A stretch of 64,000 bases of DNA, from NCBI RefSeq assembly GCF_016862975.1, contig NZ_BONZ01000088.1, forward strand, positions 1 to 64,000. The letters run 5' to 3'. Source of the DNA: Rugosimonospora africana (GTDB lineage Bacteria; Actinomycetota; Actinomycetes; Mycobacteriales; Micromonosporaceae). The notes below the pieces were generated by a model, which was not told the DNA's origin, made no database searches, and worked only from the letters and a program-made list of their open reading frames with translations. Position numbers and translations under genes: made by a program. Positions 17,789 through 27,751 of the stretch are shown here, piece by piece; position 1 is the stretch's first letter, and every line of letters starts with the position of its first letter.

Positions 17789-19654
17789 TCATTCGTAGAC
17801 GGTTCCGAGCGGGGCGTGACACTTTGCCGGTGTGGAGGGCATGAGTTCATCGAGAGTCATGGCGGCACGGATCAGTGCGAGGTGGCTGAATGCTTGGGGA
17901 AAGTTGCCGAGCTGCATGCCGGTCGGGCCGATCTCCTCGGCGTAGAGGCCGAGGTGGGTGCTATAAGTGAGCATCTTCTCGAACGCGACCAGCGCGTCGT
18001 TCAGGCGTCCCGAGCGGGCCAGGGCTTCCACGTACCAGAAGGTGCACATGCTGAAGGTGCCTTCGTTTCCGGCCAGGCCGTCGGGCGACGCGGAACGGTG
18101 GTACCGGTAGACGAGGCTGTCGCAGACGAGGTCCTCGTCCATCGCCCGCAACGTGGACTGCCACATCGGATCGTCCGATGCGATGAACCCCACCGCCGGC
18201 ATGGCAAGCAGCGAGGCGTCCACTACGTCGCTACCGTAGTGCTGGACGAACGCCCCTCGTCCGGGGTGGTATCCCCGGCGCATGATCTGGTGATAGATCC
18301 GGTCCCGTTCCCTGACCCAGCGGTCGATCTCGGCGGGTGTCCCGTGCCGGCGAGAAATACGGATGGCCCGGTCGAGAGCCACCCAGGACATGAGGCGGCC
18401 GAAAGTGAAGTCCTGGTGGCCACCCCGGGTCTCCCAGATCCCTTCATCGGGCATGTCCCAGTGCTCACAGAGCCAATCGATGAGCCTGACGGTGTTGAGC
18501 CACGCCTCAAAGGACGTGCGCAGTCCATAGGCGTCCGCGAAGTGGATGGCGTTCAGCGCTTCGCCGTAGATGTCGAGCTGGAGTTGGTGGATGGCGCCAT
18601 TGCCGATCCGCACCGGGCGGGAACCGCGGTAGCCCTCGAGGTGGTCGAGGATCTCCTCGTCGAGGGCGGTCGAGCCGTCAACGCGGTAGAGGTGGTGCAG
18701 CGGCCTCGCGCGGTCCGCCGCCTCGCAGATCCGCTCGTTGAGCCACTGCAGGTACCGGCGTGCCTCCTCGGTGAATCCGAGACCGAGCAGGGCGTGAACC
18801 GAAAACGAGGCGTCGCGGATCCAGGCGTAGCGGTAGTCCCAGTTCCGCGACCCGCCGATGTGCTCCGGTAGACCGGCGGTGGGGGCGGCGATCAGGGCGC
18901 CGCTCGGCGCGTATGTCAGGAGTTTCAGCGTCAGGGCCGAGCGTTCCACCGCTTCCCGCCACCGGCCCAAATAGCAGGAGCCGGCGAGCCAGCCCCGCCA
19001 AAAATCCCGGGTCTGCTCGTACAGCGAGTGGACCACCTCCGGGGCCATGAGACGGGGTGGCTCGTCCGAGCCGGTTTCGAGGATGCCTCCGCCGATGGCA
19101 CCCTCGCGCAAGGTAGCCAGGACGCGGACCCCGTCGCCGTCGCGCTTGATTTCGACTTCCGCGGGGGGCTGGTCCACGTAGCGGGGCCGGTGCCAGGTCA
19201 TGCTGAGCGTCGGGCTGCGAAAGACGGCACCCTCGGGGTGAACATCGACCTCATGCCGGTCCCGTCCATAGTTGAATCGCGGCTGGATCTGGGCCTCGAA
19301 ACGCATGGTGCCGCGGATGACGTGGATCATCCGGACGAGGCGATGACGATCAGTCGGGGTGTCGCCGGCAACCGGCATGAAATCGATCACCTCACCCACG
19401 CCGTCGGGAGTCGAGAAACGGGTGATCAGGATCGGTGTTCCCGGCAGGTACAGCTGCCTGCTGACGTATCGGGTGTCGCAGGGCGTGATACTGAAGTGCC
19501 CGCCTCTTTCGACGTCGACCAGTCCTGCGAACACGCTGGGCGAGTCGAACCTCGGTACGCAAAACCAGTCAAGGGTGCCGTCGTCGGCGATCAGCGCCGC
19601 TGTCTGCATGTCGCCGATCAGGCCGTGCGCATGAACGAACGGATACGATTCCAC
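17789..19654 (-). CDS. GH15 family glucoamylase/trehalase-type enzyme
   Basis: The 621-residue protein starts with GTG and opens with the standard GH15 bacterial N-terminus (HGLIGDMQTAALIADDGTLDW). The alpha6/alpha6 barrel follows with GGSRNWDYRYAWIRDASF, GIWETRGGHQDFTFGRLM and GNEGTFSMCTFWYVEALA, carrying the two catalytic glutamates of the family. There is no signal peptide, so it is cytosolic. Actinobacterial members of this length hydrolyse trehalose or alpha-glucan ends; the two cannot be told apart here. Upstream, the 335 bp up to the metallophosphoesterase gene carry its promoter. A run of G before the GTG is the only ribosome site. Confidence 0.92.
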   Translation of the reverse strand: MESYPFVHAHGLIGDMQTAALIADDGTLDWFCVPRFDSPSVFAGLVDVERGGHFSITPCDTRYVSRQLYLPGTPILITRFSTPDGVGEVIDFMPVAGDTPTDRHRLVRMIHVIRGTMRFEAQIQPRFNYGRDRHEVDVHPEGAVFRSPTLSMTWHRPRYVDQPPAEVEIKRDGDGVRVLATLREGAIGGGILETGSDEPPRLMAPEVVHSLYEQTRDFWRGWLAGSCYLGRWREAVERSALTLKLLTYAPSGALIAAPTAGLPEHIGGSRNWDYRYAWIRDASFSVHALLGLGFTEEARRYLQWLNERICEAADRARPLHHLYRVDGSTALDEEILDHLEGYRGSRPVRIGNGAIHQLQLDIYGEALNAIHFADAYGLRTSFEAWLNTVRLIDWLCEHWDMPDEGIWETRGGHQDFTFGRLMSWVALDRAIRISRRHGTPAEIDRWVRERDRIYHQIMRRGYHPGRGAFVQHYGSDVVDASLLAMPAVGFIASDDPMWQSTLRAMDEDLVCDSLVYRYHRSASPDGLAGNEGTFSMCTFWYVEALARSGRLNDALVAFEKMLTYSTHLGLYAEEIGPTGMQLGNFPQAFSHLALIRAAMTLDELMPSTPAKCHAPLGTVYE

Positions 19655-19989
19655 TCGCCGCCCCCCGCCAGAACCCTGCCCCGTCTCCTCACCGTAAGTG
19701 CTGGCGGAAGTTCAGTAGGCGTACATCGGTCCAGCGCCACCGCCAGGGTCACGTCATCCGGGGGTCGGTATTCGGAGTCGCCGCGACCGGAATTCATGTG
19801 GGGTGTGCCTGGCCGTCGCCAGTGTGCCTGATCCCGACCGTGAAGACGCCTCCGGTTGTCTGAATGGAAGTAACAGCATCTGGTCGTTGTCGCGAGGTGT
19901 TCAGCCGGCAATCAAGAACGGGCAAGATCCAGGTCAGCCGGACGGCGAAGGATCTTTGTGATCATTGCGCTGCCGAAAGGTGACCACCG
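19655..19989. other. Intergenic region between divergent genes
   Basis: These 335 bp separate the divergent GH15 and metallophosphoesterase genes and should hold both promoters. I see no convincing hexamer pair, strong palindrome or small gene. Confidence 0.5.
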
Positions 19990-22260
19990 ATGAATGAGCA
20001 ACCCTGCCAGCACCGCGGCTTGGGCCGCCGGCACGTGCTGGGGATGGCCGGCGGGTCCGCGGCCGCGGTAGGACTGGCGTCCCTGCTCGGCGCGGCGCCA
20101 GCGGGCGCGGCTCCGGGCGCGACGGCGGCCATCGCGCCCGGCCACCGGCCCGGCGGATCTGACAAGCCGCTGCGCTTCGCTGTCGTCACGGACACTCACA
20201 TCAACCTGACCAACACCCAGTCCACCACCTGGCTGGCCCAGATCTACGCCGCCCTCGCCACTCGCGAACCCGACTTCGTGCTGCACTGCGGTGACATCGC
20301 CGACACCGGCCAGCCCGACGAGTACGACCGGTACGCGCAGATCCTGCCGGACGCGCTGCGTGGCAAGATCCACTACTCTCCCGGCAATCACGACACCCGC
20401 TGGGACCCCACCGCCAAGCAGCTCTACCGCGCCCACTTCGGCCCGGCGCCGTACTCCTTCGACGCGGGCGGTATTCACATCATCGGCTTCGACCCTTCCG
20501 AGGTTCTGCAGGAGCCCGGCCACTACGGTCCAGGCGGGTTCGCCTGGCTGGAGGCCGACCTGCGTCGGCTGCCCCCCGGTACCCCGGCTGTGCTGTTTCA
20601 GCACTTCCCGCTCGGCAACTCGTTCTACTACGTCGACGACCAGCCGGCCGTGCTTGACCACTTCGCCGGATACAACCTGCGCGGCATCTTCGCCGGCCAC
20701 ATCCACCGCGAGGACATCAGCCACTTCAACGGCCTGACTCAAGTGGCGATGAACGCGGTCCTCAACGCCCCGGTCTACTACTGGGTGGAGAAGTCGACGG
20801 ACGGCGGCGGCATGCCTGTACTCCAGGTCAGCCGGGTGAGCGTGGCGGCGGACGGGACGCAGACCGAAGTGCCGCTGTCCACCATGCCGCTGACCGGAAC
20901 GGGTCAGGGGAGGGCGCAGCGGCCCCGGCAGGTGTTGCTCGGGCGGGTCGGCGCGGGTGTCCTGCCGGTGACCGTACGGTTGACCCCGGACGCGGGCTCT
21001 CCTCAGGTGGGCGTGCAGCCGTACCCCCAGGCGGTGTTCGGCGGCAGCAGCGCGCCCGCGTACCAGGCACTGACCGCCGACGGCGACCGCTTCACCGGAA
21101 CGGTTGACGTCTCGGCGCTCGCGCCCGGCCAGCAGCGGCTGCAGGTGCGCGTGCAGGCGGCCGACGGCACCTGGTGGGAGCAGACGAACCTGTTCACCGT
21201 GCCGGGCGGCGCACGGGACCCGCGGCAGCGTTGGCAGTACCAAATGCCCGGCGCCGCACAGGGCGGGATCGCGCTGGCCGTCGACGCGAAGTCAGGCCGC
21301 GGCAGCGCCCAGCAGGACAGCGCGTTGCTGGTCGCCGGGTCCAGCGGCGGCCAGGTGGTCGCGCTGCGCACTGACGGTAGCCGCGTGTGGCGGGCACAGA
21401 CCGGTCCGGTGTACCGGCAGCCGGGGGCCGACGCCGCGGGCGAGACGGTCTTCGTGCCCTCCGCCGACCATCACCTGTACGCGCTGGATGCCCGCACCGG
21501 CCACCGCCGCTGGCAGTTCGACGCCGGTGCGCCGGTGCTGGGCGCGCCGGAGGTGTCCCAGGTGGACGGTCAGCAGCGGGTGGTGTTCTCAGCCGGGCAG
21601 GGCCTGTTCGCGCTCGACACGGCGACCGGCCACCAGGTGTGGTCGGTGCCCGACTCCAGCTTCTCGTCGGGACGGCCGGCCTGCGACGGTGAGCGGGTCT
21701 ACGCGGCCGGCGCGGACGGGTACGCCCGAGCCTATGACGCGCGCACCGGCCAACAGCTGTGGGCGTACCAGATGGTGACCGGGGACGAGCACCACCTGGA
21801 CCTCTACAGCGGTTGGGACGCGGTGGTGGCCGTCGGCGGCGGACTGGTGGTCGTGGCCACCGTGTCCAATGCGATCGCGTTGGACGCCGCCACCGGCGCG
21901 AAGCGCTGGACGGTGTCCGGCAGCACGATGTACGCGCCCGCGCTGATCCTGGACGACGCCACCTGCCTGCTGACCACCGAGTGGGGTGTGCTCACCCTGG
22001 TTCATTTGGCCACCGGCGCCACGATCTGGCAGAACAACCTCGCGCTGCGCGTGTTCAACGCCGGAGTTGTGGTCAACGGCGACACCGCCTGGGTACTGAC
22101 CGTGGACGGCAAACTCATCGGGGTACGGCTGGCCGACGGGGCCCGGGCCGGCTGGCTGCAGCACAGCCTGGTGTACACGTTCGGCCGGCCGGCGGTCACC
22201 GGCGGAATGCTGGCTGTCGGCGACCAGAACGGGGTGGTGCACGGCATCCGGCTGCGCTGA
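19990..22260 (+). CDS. Tat-exported metallophosphoesterase fused to a PQQ-like beta-propeller
   Basis: The 756-residue protein has a Tat signal (GRRHVLGMAGGSAAAVGLA, cleavage near GAAPAGAA). A calcineurin-like phosphoesterase domain follows with all metal motifs: VVTDTH, GDIADTG, GNHD and AGHIHRED. After an Ig-like linker (about 290-400), the C-terminal half is a PQQ-like propeller with repeated blades such as LYALDARTGHRRWQF and LFALDTATGHQVWSV. Tat export suggests folding with metal in the cytoplasm before release. The family cleaves phosphomono- or diesters; the propeller probably binds a partner or polymer. The substrate is unknown. Confidence 0.9.
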   Translation: MNEQPCQHRGLGRRHVLGMAGGSAAAVGLASLLGAAPAGAAPGATAAIAPGHRPGGSDKPLRFAVVTDTHINLTNTQSTTWLAQIYAALATREPDFVLHCGDIADTGQPDEYDRYAQILPDALRGKIHYSPGNHDTRWDPTAKQLYRAHFGPAPYSFDAGGIHIIGFDPSEVLQEPGHYGPGGFAWLEADLRRLPPGTPAVLFQHFPLGNSFYYVDDQPAVLDHFAGYNLRGIFAGHIHREDISHFNGLTQVAMNAVLNAPVYYWVEKSTDGGGMPVLQVSRVSVAADGTQTEVPLSTMPLTGTGQGRAQRPRQVLLGRVGAGVLPVTVRLTPDAGSPQVGVQPYPQAVFGGSSAPAYQALTADGDRFTGTVDVSALAPGQQRLQVRVQAADGTWWEQTNLFTVPGGARDPRQRWQYQMPGAAQGGIALAVDAKSGRGSAQQDSALLVAGSSGGQVVALRTDGSRVWRAQTGPVYRQPGADAAGETVFVPSADHHLYALDARTGHRRWQFDAGAPVLGAPEVSQVDGQQRVVFSAGQGLFALDTATGHQVWSVPDSSFSSGRPACDGERVYAAGADGYARAYDARTGQQLWAYQMVTGDEHHLDLYSGWDAVVAVGGGLVVVATVSNAIALDAATGAKRWTVSGSTMYAPALILDDATCLLTTEWGVLTLVHLATGATIWQNNLALRVFNAGVVVNGDTAWVLTVDGKLIGVRLADGARAGWLQHSLVYTFGRPAVTGGMLAVGDQNGVVHGIRLR

Positions 22261-22341
22261 CGCGGCGGCCTGATCATCGGCCGGGTCCCGGGTGCCACCC
22301 TGCATCGGGCACGCTCCGGGGCCCGGACGCGTCGCGGCCCG

Positions 22342-23175
22342 TCAACGAACCACGGGGCCGGGCAACTCCGCAGCGGTGACTCGGGGGATAAGCAGGATGT
22401 TGAGCTCCAGTCCCTTCATCAACCACGAGGAACCGAATGCGAAGACGGCCGCGGTCTCGCCGATGATCAGTGAGTAGTCGCTGAGCCAGCCGGTCGCCTG
22501 CGTCGCGCCGATGAACAGCAGCGCGAGGCCGATCGCTGCCGCGCAGCCCAGATGGAAGCGCCGCCAGAACGCCGGGGACATCCGGGCGCGCTGGCCGTCG
22601 TGCCATCTCGTCCGCTTTCCTTCCCGGATGCCGAAGAAGAGGCTCATGACGCCGAGCAACACGATGAAGGTCCCCGCACAGATGTAATGCACGATGGCGA
22701 CGTGTTGTTCGCCGAGGCGGATTTCCAGGGGAGTGGGTGGGCTGGTGCTGTCCGGGGGCCGGCTGGTCGGGAACAGCGCCACGCCGAGGACCGCGATTCC
22801 GGCGATCGTGGTGATGACGTTGTCGAGCTGGTGTTCGAACACCTTGTAGGTGATGAGAAATACCGCGGTGCCGAACAGGATGCCGACGAACACGTCGCGC
22901 ATGCCAGAGTGGTAGTAGGCGCTGAGCGATCCTCTTGCCTTCACGCTACCGCTCAGCCAGAACGCGTCGCCCAGGAACAGCACGATCGGAAGCGCGAGGC
23001 CGAGGAAGCCGATCGCCGCTCGCATCAGCAGGTAGGACTTCAGGTACAGGATTCTCCCCTGGACGTTGACGTCAGCCTCGGTCGCGTCCGCACCTGTCCG
23101 CGAAGCACCGTACGCGGTCAATTCTTCACGGCTTGGCCGTTGCGGAGCCTGCGTATCCGGTGTCCCGTAGCCCAC
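22342..23175 (-). CDS. Six-helix integral membrane protein, function unknown
   Basis: The 277-residue protein has an acidic and polar N-terminus (1-45) and then about six hydrophobic helices. Conserved-looking text lies in the second and third (SLSAYYHSGMRDVFVGILFG and VFEHQLDNVITTIAG). This pattern, with a YYHSGMRD-type loop, recurs in uncharacterised actinobacterial membrane proteins related to DUF998. It has no transporter or enzyme motif I can name. It is convergent with the metallophosphoesterase gene and has an SDR relic upstream. Confidence 0.8.
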   Translation of the reverse strand: MGYGTPDTQAPQRPSREELTAYGASRTGADATEADVNVQGRILYLKSYLLMRAAIGFLGLALPIVLFLGDAFWLSGSVKARGSLSAYYHSGMRDVFVGILFGTAVFLITYKVFEHQLDNVITTIAGIAVLGVALFPTSRPPDSTSPPTPLEIRLGEQHVAIVHYICAGTFIVLLGVMSLFFGIREGKRTRWHDGQRARMSPAFWRRFHLGCAAAIGLALLFIGATQATGWLSDYSLIIGETAAVFAFGSSWLMKGLELNILLIPRVTAAELPGPVVR

Positions 23176-23310
23176 GTCGCCTCCTCCCTACGACGCGCAC
23201 CTCGCCGGTGCAACCGCTGCGCGAGGCGGGCTGTCCCGCGGCCGCCGAGGGGACTGTCTCTCGGTGAAGACAGTACGCGCGCGGCATTCTTGATCGATAT
23301 GGCCAGGTCA

Positions 23311-23520
23311 TCAGTCGGCGATCATGCCGCCGCTGAGGTTGGCGATGGCTCCGGTAAGCCCGTACGCCTCGGACAGCTGCGGTGTCTCCGGCATGCCCGC
23401 GGCGTTCAGACACACGAGGCGTACGCCGTGTGGTCCCAGTTCGGCGGCCAGTCCCCGGGACAGCGACTCGATCGCTGCCCAGGCCGGTGCCATGCCGCCC
23501 ATGACGTGCCACTTGACCGG
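23311..23520 (-). pseudogene. Relic of a short-chain dehydrogenase/reductase
   Basis: In one frame this reads as the C-terminal half of an SDR: ESLSRGLAAELGPHGVRLVC is the typical helix-strand segment after the catalytic site. It is followed by AAGMPET and then TGAIANLSGGMIAD at the C-terminus. The N-terminal Rossmann fold is missing. About 50 residues usually found between PET and the final TG-x-NLSGG are also missing, so there is a truncation and an internal deletion. No start or ribosome site fits. It is best read as a decayed gene between two live ones. Confidence 0.6.
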
Positions 23521-23575
23521 GCGCCGGAGTACCTTTGGTCGCCGTTCGAACCGTTCGAATTCGCAGGGGCAACCG

Positions 23576-24331
23576 ATGGGGACAAAGACGCCTAACGGTG
23601 CCGGAACGCCCAGTGGCGCCGGCCGACGAAACAAGGAAGCGGACAAACGTGCCCGGATCGCCGCCGCCAAGGCGGCCGCCGCCCGCGCGCAACGCCGCAG
23701 CCAGCTGACCAGGTTGGGCATCGGTGGCGGGGTCGCGGCCGTGATCATCGCCCTGATCGCGGTCGGCGTGGTCGGCCTCAGTGGCGGCAAGTCGGCCAGT
23801 ACGGCGGCTCCGGTGATTCCCGCGACTCCGGCCAACACCGCCACCGGCCGTGACAGCACTCCGCCGTGGGCAGTACCGGCTGACACGTCGGCGGCGGTTC
23901 AGGCGGCCGGCCTGCCCATGCTCGGCGCGGAGGGCACGGTCCTGCACATCCACGCTCACCTGGACGTGGCCGTCAATGGTCAACCGGTGACCGTACCGGC
24001 CGAGGTGGGCATCGATGACGCGGCCCAGCAGATCAGTCCCTTGCACACGCACGACACCACAGGCGTGATCCATATCGAGTCGCCGACCCAGGCGCAGTTC
24101 AGTCTGGGACAGTTCTTCACGGAGTGGCAGGTGTCCCTGTCGAGCGACCACATTGGTGCCCTGACTGTTGACGCCAGCCACCAGCTGCGGGCGTACGTCA
24201 ACGGCAAGGCGGTGGATGGCGATCCGGCCGCGATCGTGCTGCACGCGCACGACGAGATCGCGGTCGTCTACGGCACGGCGGCTCAGCAGCAGAAGGTGCC
24301 TTCCTCGTATGCCTTCGCGCCCGGGCTGTGA
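23576..24331 (+). CDS. Membrane-anchored histidine-motif protein, function unknown
   Basis: The ATG at 23576 (CAGGGG upstream) gives 251 residues; the longer frame from 23324 runs through the antisense SDR relic and is not credible. It has a basic Ala/Arg-rich cytoplasmic head (1-46), one membrane helix (47-69), a Pro/Thr linker and an extracytoplasmic domain. This domain has His124, His126 and His128 (LHIHAHLD), His157 and His159 (LHTHD) and His166. The clustered histidines suggest metal binding, but no catalytic family is recognised. A later LHAHDEIAVVYG segment resembles the first, hinting at an internal repeat. Confidence 0.82.
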   Translation: MGTKTPNGAGTPSGAGRRNKEADKRARIAAAKAAAARAQRRSQLTRLGIGGGVAAVIIALIAVGVVGLSGGKSASTAAPVIPATPANTATGRDSTPPWAVPADTSAAVQAAGLPMLGAEGTVLHIHAHLDVAVNGQPVTVPAEVGIDDAAQQISPLHTHDTTGVIHIESPTQAQFSLGQFFTEWQVSLSSDHIGALTVDASHQLRAYVNGKAVDGDPAAIVLHAHDEIAVVYGTAAQQQKVPSSYAFAPGL

Positions 24332-24741
24332 CGGGTGACGCTCGACGCCTGGAACATCGACGCCAACATCTCGTGCTCCCGGTAGCGGTCTTGCATCAAC
24401 GTGAGTTGACCGCGGCACATTACGGAGGACGTCGGAGCCTGGCGGCCCTGTCCTAGGACGATCTAGGCTTTGTGACCACGGCGCCTCGACGACGCTGTCG
24501 CGAAGCTACGTGGCGGGGCTGACGCCCCTTGACGTCGTCGAGGCTCTGGACGCCCCGGTAGCGTTGCAGTTCGTGGCCGGGCGCGTGGGTAGCCGCGGCA
24601 GCGGTCGGGTGGGGTCGGCTCCAGCCGCGATGCTGATGTCACCTGTGGCGCGGCTGTATCCTTGCTCACCTGGGTGCCTTGGGGTGCCGTCGGCGAGTGA
24701 CGATCGGTGATCGGCGCTGGCCCGGTAGCGGGGAAGGGATC
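24332..24741. other. Intergenic region upstream of the SARP gene
   Basis: These 410 bp hold no ORF with a believable start. I see no clear heptameric SARP repeat, terminator or promoter hexamer pair. Confidence 0.5.
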
Positions 24742-27525
24742 GTGGAGTTTCGGTTACTGGGGCGATTGGAGATAGCCAGCGGCGGCCGGCTGCTGGAGCT
24801 TAAGCGACGACGCGAGCGTTGCCTGCTCGGCGTGTTGTTGCTCCAACCCAACCGACCGATCTCGATCGACCGGTTGATCGACCTGTTGTGGGAGGGCGAG
24901 CCTCCTCCGGCCGCCCGCGCGAGTCTGCATACCCACGTCTCCCGGCTCCGAGCCGCTCTCGCCCCCGGTGGCCATGACCCTTCGGTCATCGACCTGGTCG
25001 GCGACGCTGGCGGGTACTCGGTCCGGGTCGACCCGGACCGAGTCGACACTCACCGGTTCCGGGAGCTGATCGGGCGGGCGCAGGCCACCGAAGGCGACGA
25101 GCGGGTGGAACTTCTGCGTCAGGCCATCTCGCTGTGGCGGGGCCCGCTGCTGGCGGACACCGCGTCGCCTCGGCTGCGCATCCGGGTTGGCTCCGAACTG
25201 GCTGAACTGCGGATGTCCGCCGCAGAACTCATGTTCGAAGCCGAACTGGCAGCTGGTCGGCACCGGGAGGTGATCGACGAGATATCCGAACTGGTAGAGG
25301 AGCAGCCGTACCGGGAACGGCTGACCGGTCAGCTGATGCTCGCCCTCTACCGCTGTGACCGCCACGAAGACGCTCTGAGCGCCTACCGGAGGCTGTGTGC
25401 CCGCCTGTCCGAGGACCTCGGCGTCGATCCCGGGCCTGAACTGCGCGCGTTGCAGGACAGGATGCTCCGCGGCGATCGGGGACTGGTCACCGTCCCCCAC
25501 AGCCCGGCCGGCGTACCGGCGCAGCTTCCGGCCGCGCCAAGGTGGTTCACCGCACGAGCCAGTGAGCTGGCCGAGCTGACGAAGATGCTCGACGGAACGC
25601 AGGCTGAGGCCGTCGGCAGCGACGTGATCGCGATGATCGTCGGGGCCGGCGGCATCGGCAAGACCTGGCTTGCCCTGCACTGGGGCCATCTGCATCGGGA
25701 CCGTTTCCCGGACGGGCAGCTGTTCGTCAATCTGCACGGCTTCGATCCGACCCAGCGGCCGATGTCGACGGCCACCGCGGTACGCGGGCTGCTGATCGCC
25801 CTCGGGGTCGCTCCCGACGCGATCCCGAGGGAGTTGGCGGCGCAGGTCGGCCTGTATCGCAGCCTGGTCGCAGCCCGGCGGATGCTGATCGTGCTCGACA
25901 ACGCACGCGACACCGCCCAGGTCGTGGACCTACTGCCCGGCTCGCTGTCCTGCATGGTGATCGTGACCAGCCGGAATCGTCTGACCGGTCTGATCAGCGC
26001 CCACACCGCCCACCCGATGCTCCTCGATGTGCTGGCAGAGTCGGCGGCCCGGGATCTGCTCGCCGGCCGTCTGGGCGAGCACCGACTGACCGGCGAGCCG
26101 GACGCGCTGGCCACCCTGCTGTCCGCATGCGGGGGCCTACCGCTCGCGCTCAGTGTCACCGCCGCCCGCGTGGTGACACAGCCCCAGGCGCAGCTGGCGG
26201 AGATCGCCGCGGAACTCCGGGACACGGCCACGCGGCTGCAGGCCCTGGACGACAGCGACCCGCAGGCGAGCCTTCGTGCCGTCATGTCGTGGTCCTACGC
26301 CTCTCTGCCATTCGAACTGGCAAGGTTGTTCGCGCTGCTCGGGGCGGCGCCGGGTCCGGACATCAGCTTGACCGCCGCCTGTGCTCTGGCCGGCCTGGCT
26401 ACCGACGAGACACGCGCGGCGTTGCGCGCGTTGGAGCGCCAGTCCCTGGTCCAGCAGCACGTCGAAGGACGATGGCGGATGCACGACCTGATCCGGCTGT
26501 ACGCGGGCGAGCGCGCCGTGATCGACCTGTCAGCCGGCGAGCGTGAGGCGGCCGCACGCAGGCTGGCCGACTTCTACGTGCATGCCGCGCATGCCAGCGA
26601 TCGTTTGCTCGATCCGCACCGCCCGCCGATCGAGGTGGACCCGTTTGACGGCCCGGTGCTGCCCGTGTCGGATCCGGCCGAGGCGTTGGCCTGGTTCTCT
26701 GCCGAACATGCCTGCCTGGTGGCTGTCCAGGATGCGGCAGCGACGTCCGGGTGGGACCGCGCGGTGTGGCAGCTGGCTTGGACGCTGAACACGTTCCACC
26801 AGCGACAGGGGCTCGTGGACGACGACCTGCGCGCCTGGCGGGCCGGGGCGGCCGCCACCGACAGGATCGGCGATCCCACGGCACAGACCCGGGCTTATCG
26901 GCTGCTCGGTCACGCGTGCGCCCGCATTGGCCGACACCAGGAGTCCATCCAGCATTTGCGCCGGGCGCTCACCTTGGCCGAGGAGGCCGGTGACATCATC
27001 AGCCAGGCACACGCCCACAGCGCTCTGGCCGGAAACTGTGGACTGTCCGGAGACTTCCCGCGAGCGCTGCGTCACGCCCAGCGGGGCCTGGACTTGCACG
27101 AATTCCTCGACGACCCGGTGTGGAAGGCCGACGCGCTCAACACCGTCGGTTGGTACGAGGCCCAGCTCGGCCAGTACGAGCAAGCTCACGACCACTGCGT
27201 ACGAGCGCTGGAGTTATGTCGCCGGCACGCCGACCACGACGGTGAGGCGCACACTCTCGACAGCCTCGGCTACATCGTCCACCGCACCGGCCAGCTCGAC
27301 AGCGCACTGACCTACTACCGCGAGGCCCTACGGATGTTCCGCAAGCTGGGCAACGCCTATGGTGAGGCCGACTCGTTGGACCAGCTCGGTGAGGTGCATC
27401 GTGACCTCGGTGACCTTGACGAGGCGGCGCACGACTGGGGCCAGGCTCTCACGATGTACCGCACCCAGCGGCGGGTTGCCGACGCCGACCGGGTACAGCA
27501 GCACCTCGATCGAATCTACCGGTGA
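24742..27525 (+). CDS. SARP/AfsR-type regulator with NB-ARC and TPR domains
   Basis: The GTG at 24742 follows GGAAGGG and begins VEFRLLGRLEI, the normal SARP start; the frame from 24679 adds an unneeded leader. The product has 927 residues. An OmpR-like winged helix covers about 1-90 and the bacterial transcriptional activation domain about 95-245 (DTHRFRELIGRAQ through LGVDPGPELRAL). An NB-ARC ATPase has Walker A at 301-308 (GAGGIGKT). The C-terminus is a TPR array (ALTYYREALRMFRKLGNAYG, LDQLGEVHRDLGDL). AfsR-type proteins activate secondary metabolism or development in response to phosphorylation or ligand. No biosynthetic cluster lies beside it, so its target is unknown. Confidence 0.95.
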   Translation: MEFRLLGRLEIASGGRLLELKRRRERCLLGVLLLQPNRPISIDRLIDLLWEGEPPPAARASLHTHVSRLRAALAPGGHDPSVIDLVGDAGGYSVRVDPDRVDTHRFRELIGRAQATEGDERVELLRQAISLWRGPLLADTASPRLRIRVGSELAELRMSAAELMFEAELAAGRHREVIDEISELVEEQPYRERLTGQLMLALYRCDRHEDALSAYRRLCARLSEDLGVDPGPELRALQDRMLRGDRGLVTVPHSPAGVPAQLPAAPRWFTARASELAELTKMLDGTQAEAVGSDVIAMIVGAGGIGKTWLALHWGHLHRDRFPDGQLFVNLHGFDPTQRPMSTATAVRGLLIALGVAPDAIPRELAAQVGLYRSLVAARRMLIVLDNARDTAQVVDLLPGSLSCMVIVTSRNRLTGLISAHTAHPMLLDVLAESAARDLLAGRLGEHRLTGEPDALATLLSACGGLPLALSVTAARVVTQPQAQLAEIAAELRDTATRLQALDDSDPQASLRAVMSWSYASLPFELARLFALLGAAPGPDISLTAACALAGLATDETRAALRALERQSLVQQHVEGRWRMHDLIRLYAGERAVIDLSAGEREAAARRLADFYVHAAHASDRLLDPHRPPIEVDPFDGPVLPVSDPAEALAWFSAEHACLVAVQDAAATSGWDRAVWQLAWTLNTFHQRQGLVDDDLRAWRAGAAATDRIGDPTAQTRAYRLLGHACARIGRHQESIQHLRRALTLAEEAGDIISQAHAHSALAGNCGLSGDFPRALRHAQRGLDLHEFLDDPVWKADALNTVGWYEAQLGQYEQAHDHCVRALELCRRHADHDGEAHTLDSLGYIVHRTGQLDSALTYYREALRMFRKLGNAYGEADSLDQLGEVHRDLGDLDEAAHDWGQALTMYRTQRRVADADRVQQHLDRIYR

Positions 27526-27751
27526 CCGTGCTTCCGCGGCTCGACCCAGCCGCGACCACACCATGACTGTGCTGTGGACGACGCGTGTGCCGATCCTCGT
27601 CTGCCGGTCCAGCGATACTGGGCAGCCGCTCCGAATAGTGCTCGAACGCGGGCACGATCTCCTTCAAGTAAGGCCGTAGAGGACGGATTGGCGGTGCATT
27701 TGCTGGGGATGTCCTGCGAGGACTAGTGCTTCGACGGGAGGCGGGCGACCG

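Noticed and set aside
24679-24741. Longer N-terminus for the SARP gene from 24679.
   Set aside because: The added 21 residues are Arg/Gly-rich and the GTG at 24742 has a good ribosome site and the expected SARP N-terminus.
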